A DNA stretch of 43,498 nucleotides from Thermoanaerobaculia bacterium (GTDB taxonomy: Bacteria; Acidobacteriota; Thermoanaerobaculia; Multivoradales; J023). The notes beneath the pieces are model-generated. The model saw only the letters and a list, made by a program, of their open reading frames with translations. It made no database searches and was not told the origin of the DNA. The stretch lies in the NCBI GenBank assembly GCA_028066595.1, contig JALCBJ010000056.1, positions 1 to 43,498 of the forward strand. The letters are read 5' to 3'. Made by a program: the position numbers and the translations under genes. Shown here in pieces: positions 18,858 to 27,111 of this stretch. The first letter of the stretch is position 1; each line of letters starts with the position of its first letter.

Positions 18858-20223
18858 GCCAGCTGGACGTCGATCCGCTCTCGAAACCGTCCGTGAAGAT
18901 CACCGACTCGATGAAGGCGGTATGTCCATAGTTCAGGCATGGAGAGTTCGATGCTGGCACCCCATCCGGGTCCAAGAGTGGATCGGTTTCCAGAGACCCT
19001 TGGCCGTGCCCGAACGTCTGCCAAGAGCTGAGATCGTGCATCTGCCCCATGTCACCCCACGAGCCGTCGGCACCGAAGTAGCTGATCTGCTGCGAGCCGA
19101 CCGTGTCGAAAAAGCAATTGTCCTGGGAGCGAAGACCGACGCCGAGCAAGAATTGGCTGTCGGGACCGTAGTGCCAGATGCGATAGTCGGAGTCGACGAT
19201 GATGTTGTGGTGGACGTTGGCGTCGAAGGTGCCGAGCTGCACACCGGGAATGTAGGTGTCGCTCCCGTCGCGAAGCAAGATCTCGCTGCCGATGATCGTG
19301 TTATAGGCGATCTCGTTGCCGAAAGTGAACGGAGCGGCCGTACCGTCCTCTCCGTGAATGTCGATGGAGGCGTCGACCACCAGATTACCTCGCATCTCGG
19401 TCCGGTTCTGGTTGATCCGAATGCCGCTACCCAAGGAGAGATCGTAGAAGCGGTTCGACAGGATACGTGTGAATCCGCCCGCTCCGGTCGTCGGCTCCCC
19501 GTGCTTGTAATAGATGCCGCCTCCTCGGCCGTGAAAGAGATTGTTGCGAACCGTTACATCGGTGGCGCGGAACAGTTTGAGGAAGTAGCCTTCGGCTCCC
19601 CCCGCTTCGTAGTCGTGGAAGTCGACGTCCTCGACAAGGACGTTGTCGTAGCTGCGGATCGTCAGAAATCCGGAGTTGTCGGTATAGCGCACCTGACTGA
19701 TCTCCAGGTTGCGGAAACTGATGTTCTCCATGGGCAGGTCGAGCCCGAGACGGATTCCCTCACCTAGGCAATCCGTCACCGCAAAATCTTCGAAGCGATA
19801 GTTCGACCGCCGATCGATCGCCACACAGACCGACGTGAAATCACCCCGGATCAAGACGTCCGCGCCCGGATATCCTTTGATCGTGAGCGGCGCCTCCGGC
19901 GTTGGATAGGGTTCGGCGCGCGGAGCGAACTTGGCAAGGTTCATGACCGCCTGCACACCTCCGAACTCGAGGATCGTCGTGTACTCGCCACCCAGGAGAT
20001 AGACGAAGTCGCCGGCAGCAGCCTGCGCCAGAACGGAGCCGAGCGAACCGGGATCAGAGAAGGTGCCTACGCCGGCACCACCCGGACTTGCGTAGCGACA
20101 TTGGCCAGCGCCTTGTGCTTCGCAAACAGGTGGCCCGGCCCACAGCGCTGCTGCCGATACGAGTGAGATGGTCCACACGAGGCAAAATGCGCGCAGCGCA
20201 GAGAGCGAACGGAACGAAGTCAT
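18826..20223 (-). CDS. Secreted right-handed beta-helix protein with DGFESG tail
   Basis: 465 aa from the ATG at 20223, chosen for its strong GGAGG site 7 bases upstream. The signal peptide is FCLVWTISLVSAAALWA. A Cys-containing N-terminal piece leads to CRYASPGGAGVGTFSDPG and an AAGDFVYLLGGEY strand typical of DUF1565/pectate-lyase-like helices. Parallel beta-helix rungs follow (VLVEDVDFHDYEAGG, VTVRNNLFHGRGGGIYYKH, EMRGNLVVDASIDI, VHHNIIVDSDYRIWHY), and the protein ends IFTDGFESGSTSSWLTTS. Such proteins bind or cleave acidic polysaccharides, but no catalytic residues can be assigned. It converges with the RHS gene, overlapping its apparent end by 32 bp, and the tail marks it as a partner of the other exported proteins here. 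Confidence 0.88.
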   Translation of the reverse strand: MTSFRSLSALRAFCLVWTISLVSAAALWAGPPVCEAQGAGQCRYASPGGAGVGTFSDPGSLGSVLAQAAAGDFVYLLGGEYTTILEFGGVQAVMNLAKFAPRAEPYPTPEAPLTIKGYPGADVLIRGDFTSVCVAIDRRSNYRFEDFAVTDCLGEGIRLGLDLPMENISFRNLEISQVRYTDNSGFLTIRSYDNVLVEDVDFHDYEAGGAEGYFLKLFRATDVTVRNNLFHGRGGGIYYKHGEPTTGAGGFTRILSNRFYDLSLGSGIRINQNRTEMRGNLVVDASIDIHGEDGTAAPFTFGNEIAYNTIIGSEILLRDGSDTYIPGVQLGTFDANVHHNIIVDSDYRIWHYGPDSQFLLGVGLRSQDNCFFDTVGSQQISYFGADGSWGDMGQMHDLSSWQTFGHGQGSLETDPLLDPDGVPASNSPCLNYGHTAFIESVIFTDGFESGSTSSWLTTSPRVPAP

Positions 20224-20555
20224 GACGTTTCCTCCGAGTTGGTTCGAGGTCAACAGGGATTCACCTCGAAAGGAGCTTCGTCGAATCAGAATGTGAAGGC
20301 TTAGCTTACCGTTTATCGGATTCCGGTGCCGAACGACGTGTCGCGCAGCGCTAAGTACTCTGGATCAAAGCCGTACTCGCAATCTGACGGTGACTCGATC
20401 TGACGAGGATGCCGCACTTCATCTTCGGGTTACTCACCGATCGACCTCTACACACCTCGGCTAGTCATCGATCGGTCGGAGACGGTCCTAGGGCAGACCG
20501 CCACTCTCAGGGAGACGATCGCCTCTGGAAGTGAGTCGCCCAGCGACTCCAGATC
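20224..20555. other. Non-coding gap between methyltransferase stop and beta-helix start
   Basis: These 332 bp upstream of the beta-helix gene presumably carry its promoter. A 7-bp perfect stem (GAGTCGC, loop CCA, GCGACTC) lies at 20533-20549, just after the methyltransferase stop. No other feature is evident. Confidence 0.5.
20533..20549 (-). terminator. Hairpin after the methyltransferase gene, possible terminator without T-run
   Basis: A perfect 7-bp stem with a 3-nt loop begins 7 bp beyond the methyltransferase stop on the minus strand. The bases after it are not T-rich, so it may only stabilise the transcript end. Confidence 0.35.
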
Positions 20556-21554
20556 TCAGAGCAAAGATCTCAGCTTGCGAAACGGAGCCGTGACCATACG
20601 CCCGATGCGCAGACTAGGGCTCTTCTCGACCCTGGCCAACAGGTCCTCCAACTGCTCGGCACGGGCCCGGGCGGCTGTCACTTCCGAGACCAGAGCACGG
20701 AGGTCGGGTCCTAGTCCGCGGGCTTCCATGAGCGAAGCCAGAGCATCGGCCGGCGCTTCGGCGGGTACCGCCATTTCGAGCCAAAATCCCTCTACGGCCA
20801 GATCCGTGACACTGATCCCCATCTCGGTACAGACAGGCTCGAGCTTGGGGAGATACTCCTGCAGGTGGGCAGCGTGGCGATCCTTGACGATCCCGAAGTC
20901 CAGAATCAACAAACCGGTCTCGCGAACGGCGTCGAGCAGACCGTTCAAAGTCAGACGATTGAGGCCGATCTCCTGGAAGAAGCCATCGAGATCCGCCCGT
21001 CTCAGGGCGTGGTACTCCGGTAGTCCTCCTTCTGCCAGCAGCCGGTCCCGTAGGCGATCCGGATCTCCCCAGAGGTGCTCCCACGGCAAGTGATCCAGGT
21101 GAGATCCGGGGGACGAGTAGAACAGTGGCGACGAGAAGATTGCCACCCGGCCACTCCCGGGTCGCGTCAGCTTCCGGCAGACCCGGAGGGCCTCAGGAAC
21201 ATCGGACAGATGCTCGAAGACGTTGTTGGACAGAACCAGATCGAACGTCTGCCCCAGGGAACCGGCCTCCTCCACTCCCATTTCCAGGACGCGATAGTCC
21301 CCGGACACGGACCTCTGGACAAGCGCTTGTTCGAGAGCGTGATTCGACTGGGGCATGAGGTCGATGCCGGTCACCGACGCGGCCCCTCGTTCGAGGCACC
21401 AGAGGATCTCGGTGCCCGCCCCGGCACCGACCACCAAGACCGACTTGCCCTCGGGGTCTGCGATCGGCGACAGGTACCGCTCGAGATGCGCTTGATGGTC
21501 GAGAATGAACTTCAGGCGCTCGCGCTCGATCGCGTCGGAGACGTCTTGCTGCAC
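20556..21554 (-). CDS. Class I SAM-dependent methyltransferase with C-terminal coiled coil
   Basis: The 332 aa product has the SAM-binding motif I SVLVVGAGAGTEILWC at about 39-54, an acidic residue for the ribose in SVTGIDLMPQ, and motif IV-like FDLVLSNNVFEHLSDVPEAL at about 104-123. The C-terminal third is helical and charged (SEVTAARARAEQLEDLLARVE), ending SLRIGRMVTAPFRKLRSLL. That ending resembles the tails of methyltransferases and glycosyltransferases from surface-glycan clusters. The substrate is unknown; sugar or lipid-glycan O-methylation is plausible by this resemblance only. It is cytosolic. It lies between two beta-helix exoproteins on the same strand. Confidence 0.85.
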   Translation of the reverse strand: MQQDVSDAIERERLKFILDHQAHLERYLSPIADPEGKSVLVVGAGAGTEILWCLERGAASVTGIDLMPQSNHALEQALVQRSVSGDYRVLEMGVEEAGSLGQTFDLVLSNNVFEHLSDVPEALRVCRKLTRPGSGRVAIFSSPLFYSSPGSHLDHLPWEHLWGDPDRLRDRLLAEGGLPEYHALRRADLDGFFQEIGLNRLTLNGLLDAVRETGLLILDFGIVKDRHAAHLQEYLPKLEPVCTEMGISVTDLAVEGFWLEMAVPAEAPADALASLMEARGLGPDLRALVSEVTAARARAEQLEDLLARVEKSPSLRIGRMVTAPFRKLRSLL

Positions 21555-21754
21555 AAAGGCTCCTTCGTACTCAGAGTTGGATCTCGTCGCTTCCCGAAGA
21601 GGCGCCGGGCGGGATCTGGCGGCCTGCGAGCAAGGTCGGGACGACCGGCCGAAGCATTCTCTAGATTCGCGGAGAAATGGCTATTCGTTCCGGCGCGCGG
21701 AGCCTAGCAGAACAGCTGCGGTCTCGGCGCCCGCGCCTCAGGGGGGCGCCCGCC

Positions 21755-23623
21755 TTACTCGGTCGACGAGGACCAGGCCGTGAGATCTCCCGTCTCGAAA
21801 CCATCGGCAAAGAGCACACCCTGGTCCTCGAACGGCCCTAGATCTGGGGCGTTTCCGGAGATCCGCGGTGCTCCATCGAAGTCTTCGAAGACCGGCAAGG
21901 TCACACCGCGATCGACAGCCGGACTCGTAGCGAGCAGATGGAAGTCACCCGCTATCGGATCTACGAAGCCAGGATCGCTCACCTCGATGCTCGACATGTC
22001 GAGGCCATGCGTAGTCTGCCAGGAAGTCAGGTCGTAGGTCGTGCCTCCGACCCGTGCAACTGACTGCTCGCCACCGCTTTGAGGTTGAAATCCGAGTCGG
22101 TTTCGCTGACCACACCGGCATCTTGGAAGCGCAGACTGTAGTTCCAGTCGACCTGTTCCGTCTTGTGCACGATGTTGTTTCGCAGCCGCACCCGCTCGAC
22201 TCTGGCACGGACGTCGAAGGCGGTGAATTCGCTGTAGTCGTTGACAGTATCCGTCCGCACCACGGCGTTGTGGTAGATGTCGATATCGGCGGTCGGCGAT
22301 GTCAGGCTCGGGTATCGATCGAACGACAGCCGCATAGTAGCGGCTGCCATCGGTACCCACCATGAGATTGTTGCGCAAGGTGACCCGATGCGCTGAGAGG
22401 AGCACCGACACGGAGGTCGAGTCGCTCGTTTCGAACCGGTTGCGTTCGATGACGAGATCGCGAACCTCTTCATCCGACGAGGTGTTTTGCGGCCCAAACA
22501 CGGCGACCCACGTGTCGCCTCGCAGCACGTTGTCCGAGATCATCGCCAGCTCGGCCGGATCACTCGACAAAGTCGACGTCGGTGTGGAACTTCAGCGCGT
22601 GGCGTCCGGAACCACTGACCATCGACGGGTCGAGGAGCTCGTTGCTCGAAATCACTCCCCTACGGACATACCAAACGCGCAGCACGTGGGAATCTTGATT
22701 CCTGCGATCCGGTTGCCCAGCACCGCAATCCGATGGCCGCCGAGGTATGCGCCGTTGAGAGATAGATCTTCCACCCGATTGTCGATCCAGAACAACCGGT
22801 CGCTCACCGTGCTCCAATCGTTCGTCAGTCCGATTCTGAAGCCTCGAACCTCGTTGTCGAGCACGAGGACATCGCTACGAGCAGCTCCGATCGACAGGCC
22901 GCTGCATTGGTAGGTACTGTCGAGTCGCGTGAGCTCCAAGCCGACGATCCGCCAGTCGGACGCATGGACGGAGAGGAAGCTGCAACTCGAGTTATTGCCG
23001 GTGGCGACGACGCGCGGCGCCGCACCTTCCCCATAGGCACCGAGGACAGCAGGTCCGTCGGTGGTCAGCTGCAGCAGCCCGGAAACCGACCAGCTGTCTC
23101 CGCGGCGCAGCAAGATTCGCCGGTTGGCGCCCTGCTCCGCCAAACCCCTGGTGAGGGTTGCAAATGGAGACGCAGGTGACAGACCATCGTTGCTGTCGCT
23201 ACCGGACGTCGACACGTAGTAGGTGATCCATGGCGCCTCGCCGGGGTCGGACACCGAAACCTGCACGCTCCGCTGCGCCATCGCTCCGGCAGCATCACGG
23301 ACCGTCACCGAAACGTCGTAGGTGCCCGGTGTTTCGAACACGTGGGCTGCCACAGCTCCCGTCGCCGAGTTCCGGCTCCGACCGTTGGTGGCCCAGGTTC
23401 CAGACGTGGGATCGTCGAAATCCCAGCGATAGCCGAGATCGTGAAAAGGACGGATGGCCCCGCTGGTGTGTGTGGTCCCGGACGCGTCGAAGAACACCGC
23501 CAACGGTGCGGCGCCGAACGTCCGCGACGCTTGAAGATCGATCTGAATCGGCTGCGCACCGGCGCTTGCCACACTGAGCAAACCCCATACGAAGCCGCAC
23601 GAGAGCACAGGTCTATGCAACAT
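21755..23623 (-). pseudogene. Secreted PKD + right-handed beta-helix protein, broken by about four frameshifts, with DGFETG tail
   Basis: Starting at ATG 23623 with a signal peptide (LSCGFVWGLLSVASAGAQ), it has a PKD domain (GAAPLAVFFDASGTT, LGYRWDFDDP, HVFETPGTYDVSVTVRD). The beta-helix follows (YYVSTSGSDSNDGLSPASPF, VLVLDNEVRGFRIGL, IAVLGNRIAGIKI). The frame breaks at the C4 run 22657-22660, the A3 run 22569-22571, near 22321-22333 and near 22058-22064. Between breaks the protein continues collinearly (GVISSNELLDPSMV; DLVIERNRFETS; DIDIYHNAVVRTDTVNDYS; TTYDLTSWQTTHGLDMSS). It ends LFADGFETGDLTAWSSSTE. Corrected length is about 620 aa. A short GC-rich inverted repeat (21726-21750) follows the stop. 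The role is likely polysaccharide binding or cleavage outside the cell, if functional. Confidence 0.8.
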
Positions 23624-23796
23624 AGATGGTCCTTCCTGCGAACCAGGTCGCGGATTGGGCCAATTTCAGGAAAGGAGCGGTCTACCACGGATCGACGAGG
23701 CACGCAACCATGAATCGGCGTCCGCGGAGGGGAAGCTCTTCTTCGCACCGACAGCCGTCCGCCGCTCCAGCGCGGCTGACAGCGGACGTCGATCTA

Positions 23797-24501
23797 CTAG
23801 GGCTTCTTCTGTGGAAGGCCTATTGGGAATGTCCTTCCACTCTCTTTGTGGCGAAGCGTGGCCGACCAGTCGTAGCCGCCGAGATCTTCGACACCCTCGA
23901 CGTCGAACTCTCGGAGGATCGTCACCAACGTTGGGTCCTGGTCGCCCCACTGACCCAGGATCTGCCGCAGATCTTCCACCGATCCGGGCCTTTCCAACGT
24001 GTTCTCCACGTGGTAGATCGCAACATCTTGCGCGTAGAGAACCAGTTGTCTGAGGCGAAGGAGCTGAGCCTGGCCGATCACATCGACGACGTGATCAGTG
24101 GCCAAGTGCAGCTCGTCGACCTCGCGAGCTACGAGAAGGTCGTCTGGATGCTGCCGGACAAACTCGTCGAGCTCGCTCATGGCTCCTCTCAGAGCTTCGA
24201 TCTCCCCCTTCTCGGCATGGCGCTTTGCCTTCACTTGCTGCAGTTGGAGCTCTCGCACTGTCTCGATTTCCTGTCGCAGGTCGCCCTCCGGCAGCCCTTT
24301 CAGCGCTTGATCCAGGTGCCTTCGAGCGAGGTCATGATCGCCGCGGCCCATGGCCTGTCGCGCATCCGTCAGCAACTGCCTGGCGCTCTCCTCCTTGCCC
24401 GGGTCTACATCGGGAGGACGCCCATCGCGCGCGATCCACACGATCAGCACCGCCATCGCTACGACCGCTGCAATGACGGCGGAGCGACGTGAACGCGACA
24501 T
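23797..24501 (-). CDS. Membrane-anchored TPR-like protein of unknown function
   Basis: 234 aa from the ATG at 24501, four bases after the preceding stop; an ATG at 24516 is also possible. It has a single N-terminal TM helix (SAVIAAVVAMAVLIVWIA), then a TPR-like helical stretch (ARQLLTDARQAMGRGDHDLA, RRHLDQALKGLPEGDLRQE). A helical domain follows with FVRQHPDDLLVAREVDELH, and a C-terminal beta segment with WSATLRHKESGRTFPIGL. The last 175 residues align with the neighbouring upstream gene, so the two are tandem paralogues. The bulk should face the periplasm. I do not recognise the family. The position behind a sigma factor gene suggests a signalling role, but this is not shown. Confidence 0.75.
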   Translation of the reverse strand: MSRSRRSAVIAAVVAMAVLIVWIARDGRPPDVDPGKEESARQLLTDARQAMGRGDHDLARRHLDQALKGLPEGDLRQEIETVRELQLQQVKAKRHAEKGEIEALRGAMSELDEFVRQHPDDLLVAREVDELHLATDHVVDVIGQAQLLRLRQLVLYAQDVAIYHVENTLERPGSVEDLRQILGQWGDQDPTLVTILREFDVEGVEDLGGYDWSATLRHKESGRTFPIGLPQKKP

Positions 24502-24505
24502 GGTG

Positions 24506-24904
24506 CTAGGACCCATCCAGGGAGACCGCTCGAACCTTGCCGCTTGTGCGGTGGGTAAACACCGCAACCCATCGACCCTCGCGCTGTTCATACGCTGTGA
24601 GGTCGATCTGGCGCATCATCTCAGCGATGCCTGGCTGATATTTCGCCGCTGTCTCCATCAATTCGAGCAGCTCCTCGCGATTGTTGGGAATCTCCGGCGC
24701 GTCGACGATGACGGACCGCAAGATCGGATCCAACATCGCCATCTCCCCACGAGCGGCCGTGGCGATGGAGAGTCCCAGGGCATCGACGACGTTACGGAGC
24801 TGGGCAACCTCTTCCGCTTCCAGGGCGCTGTCGGGATGATCGCGGACGAAGCTCTCGAGCTGATCGACGGCACGCTGCATGGTTTCGTGGTCCTTTACTC
24901 GCAA
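24506..24904 (-). CDS. N-terminally truncated paralogue of the downstream TPR-like protein
   Basis: The called start is a TTG at 24904, giving 132 aa, but the homologous reading frame continues upstream without an ATG or GTG to about 25015. It encodes KALESNPEPSIRQELLYQ and RIPLERAHRALRVKDHETM, matching QALKGLPEGDLRQEIETV of its neighbour. Shared blocks are FVRDHPDSALEAEEVAQL (FVRQHPDDLLVAREVDEL) and WVAVFTHRTSGKVRAVSL (WSATLRHKESGRTFPIGL). Compared with the paralogue, the TM anchor and first repeat are missing. They are replaced by sigma factor coding sequence in another frame, so this gene is probably a remnant or the product of an assembly join. Whether it is expressed is doubtful. Confidence 0.65.
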   Translation of the reverse strand: MRVKDHETMQRAVDQLESFVRDHPDSALEAEEVAQLRNVVDALGLSIATAARGEMAMLDPILRSVIVDAPEIPNNREELLELMETAAKYQPGIAEMMRQIDLTAYEQREGRWVAVFTHRTSGKVRAVSLDGS

Positions 24905-25326
24905 CGCACGATGTGCCCGTTCGAGGGGAATCCGAAAGTCCCGTTGGTACAGCAGCTCCTGACGAATCGAAGGCTCCGGATTCGATTCCAGAGCCTTCCC
25001 ACGATCGCTTCGACGTGGATCGCGCCGTTACCGCGCTTCTGCCGGTGCCGACGGCGGGCATGGTCGACGAGGATTCTTCGGATGTGCTGGGCTGCGACGG
25101 CAAAGAAGTGGGCTCGGCTCTTCCATCGGACCCGATCCTGTGCCACCAGCTTGACGTAGGCCTCGTGCACCAGCTCCGTCGTCTGAATTCGTTGCGGGTA
25201 GCTCTCCACTCGTAACCGAGCCGAGGCGATCCTGCTCAGCTGGGGATAGATCAGCTCGAAAACCTCGTCTCCGGCCCGATCGTCGCCCTCGATCCAATCC
25301 TGCAGGAGTTGAGTGATCTGTTGCAC
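24895..25326 (-). pseudogene. Sigma70_ECF (TIGR02999-type) sigma factor truncated after region 2
   Basis: From a GTG at 25326 the protein reads QQITQLLQDWIEGDD, ELIYPQLSRIASARLR, QTTELVHEAYVKLV and SRAHFFAVAAQHIRRILVDHAR, the regular region 2 of this family, up to RQKRGNG near 25025. Beyond that the frame encodes unrelated residues (EAIVGRLWNRIRSLRF...) and stops at 24895; no region 4 follows in any frame. Family members are about 185-190 aa, so roughly 80 residues are missing. The join coincides with the place where the paralogue's frame begins, which points to a deletion or recombination. Without region 4 it could not recognise a -35 element. Confidence 0.8.
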
Positions 25327-25922
25327 GCGATGGTTCCCGCCTCGGGCCAGCGGCTGACAAGCCGTGGCGAGTCTACAGGGGGTCCCATCGCTGGCGTCGC
25401 GAGGCCTCTGGGGATCCAAGCCGGAGCCCACACGTTCCGTCGGGATCCAGGTCTGGGACAACACAGTAGGAGCGGGCAGCATCACCCCTTGTCGCGCCGA
25501 AATCGCCCGGATCGGATCAACAAAGCTCCGAGACGACGAATGCTCCGCTACGGAGGAGCGATCCACGCAGCGACGCCAAGCACTGGCCGTCGAGAACGGG
25601 CTCGATGCCGAATGGGTGATCGTCGGTGCCGTCAGCTCCACCGACTCGATCGCAAGGAGCCGGACTGGGTCTCGACAATCCGCCGCTGTGTCTCTTCGAA
25701 CTGACGATGGGAAACAGGTCCGACCCTAGAAAGCGCCCAGAACTCGGCAAAACCAGCCGCATCCGCCCGGCATCACCCTTGCTGGTCCGGGGTCGAAACC
25801 ACGGACAGGAGCCCGGTGATCCGGGCTGTCGCCACGCGACGATCGGATGTTCTAACTCGACATGTTCATCATACATGCTTTTGTAGCATGTCTAGCTCTT
25901 GCACTCGAAAGGGGATCGCTCC
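25327..25922. other. Non-coding divergent region
   Basis: These 596 bp lie between a sigma factor fragment (minus) and a BNR-type gene (plus). The open frames here are low-complexity shadows with no domain signal. The last 70 bp before 25923 are notably AT-richer and carry a hairpin at 25873-25891. Confidence 0.5.
25873..25891. promoter_or_regulatory. Inverted repeat in an AT-rich upstream region
   Basis: ACATGCT, loop TTTGT, AGCATGT: a perfect 7-bp inverted repeat about 32 bp before the BNR/VWA gene start. It could be an operator or a leader hairpin. The start itself has AAGGGG eight bases upstream. Confidence 0.4.
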
Positions 25923-27020
25923 ATGTTCCGAAGACTGCAATCGTGTGTTCGATCGTCGAGACCTCTGCCACCCATTTGCCCCCAGGCCGGCCACCAGCGG
26001 ATTCTCTCGTTCGCAGTGGTCCTCGTGCTCATCACGCTCTCGGGCTCCGAACTCCCTGCCGAGGACTGGACGAGGCTCGGGCTCGCCGGCGTTTCGCTTC
26101 AATCCGTTGCCGCACACCCGGCGGATCCGAACATGCTATTTGCCGGTGCTTGGCTCCCCCCGGGCTCGACCGGGTTGGGTTTCGTAGCTTCGACGGTGGA
26201 CGAACCTGGCAACAGATCGACAAGGGAGGACTTCGCCGCGGGAGTTTGCGCGTTTCCTTGCCCGACCGGGGACTGTTTCGTTCCGAGGAACGGAGACGAC
26301 CCGAGGTCCAAATTCGTGCAGATCAAGCAGGTGGTGGCCGACGCCGTCGCCTCCCACGATTTCCTCTACGGATTCGCCTCCTTCAACCAGGATCGGCTGT
26401 ACGCGCGCTCGAAACACTGGCTCTATCGAGTCAGCTCCTACGACCCTTGGGGCGATCCCAATCCCCTGCCCCGGCTGCTGAGCGGGCGACCCTACCCCGA
26501 GCCCATGGCCGAAGAGGTGTTCGGCTGGGGCTACCGATGTGACGAAGGGTCCGGATTTGCCGAGGTCGGTTGCTATTCCGGGAGCCGAATCGCGCACATC
26601 GACGACCCCACAGAGCTCGCGAGAGTCCAGAGACTCCCCAAGCTCGGTAGCCGTACGCACATCTCCACGACCACCTACGTGCAGGACTTCGACGGCCAGC
26701 AATACAAGCTCGTCTATCGCGCAGTCCACACGCTTCCTGACGGAACGCCCAATCGCTACGGCAACGATGTATTCGCAGTGGATCTCGAAGTGCGACGGTG
26801 CGTCACCGGCGGCTCCCGCTGTCAGAGCGTCGCCGTCGATCGCCAAGTCATCCAGGTGTTCGCCGTCGGCTACGGGATCCAAAACTCTCAGGATCTGGAG
26901 AGCCTCGACTGTATGGCCGAGAACGGAGGAACGGACCAGGCGCTTCTGGCGCAGACTCAGGAGGAACTCTGGCAGACACTCTACGAACTCTTCGACAGCC
27001 TTTCGCCGCCCGGAATGTGA
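25923..27020 (+). pseudogene. Chimera: BNR-repeat exoprotein start joined to a VWA (PilY1-like) protein interior
   Basis: The ATG at 25923 begins a signal-bearing protein (ILSFAVVLVLITLSGSELPA) whose mature start is a BNR/sortilin-type propeller blade: SLQSVAAHPADPNMLFAGAW then, after a one-base loss at the GGG run 26177-26179, FRSFDGGRTWQQIDKGG. Near 26225 the content changes to residues like PilY1-type VWA domains: VCAFPCPTGDCFVPRNGDDP, KFVQIKQVVADAV, GFASFNQDRLYARSKHWLYR. The VWA C-terminal half follows (IQVFAVGYGIQN, LDCMAENGG, ELWQTLYELFDSL). The MIDAS motif DxSxS that should precede these is absent in every frame, and nothing like the long C-terminal propeller of PilY1 follows the stop. 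The two parts are unlikely to form one working protein. Confidence 0.6.
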
Positions 27021-27111
27021 ATCGCGGATCGACTGGAAACCAGCGCAAGCGGAGAATTGTGGAGGCCGGTGCCGGGATGGTGTACCGCGGCTGGGAGGGG
27101 TATGGCCGCCG

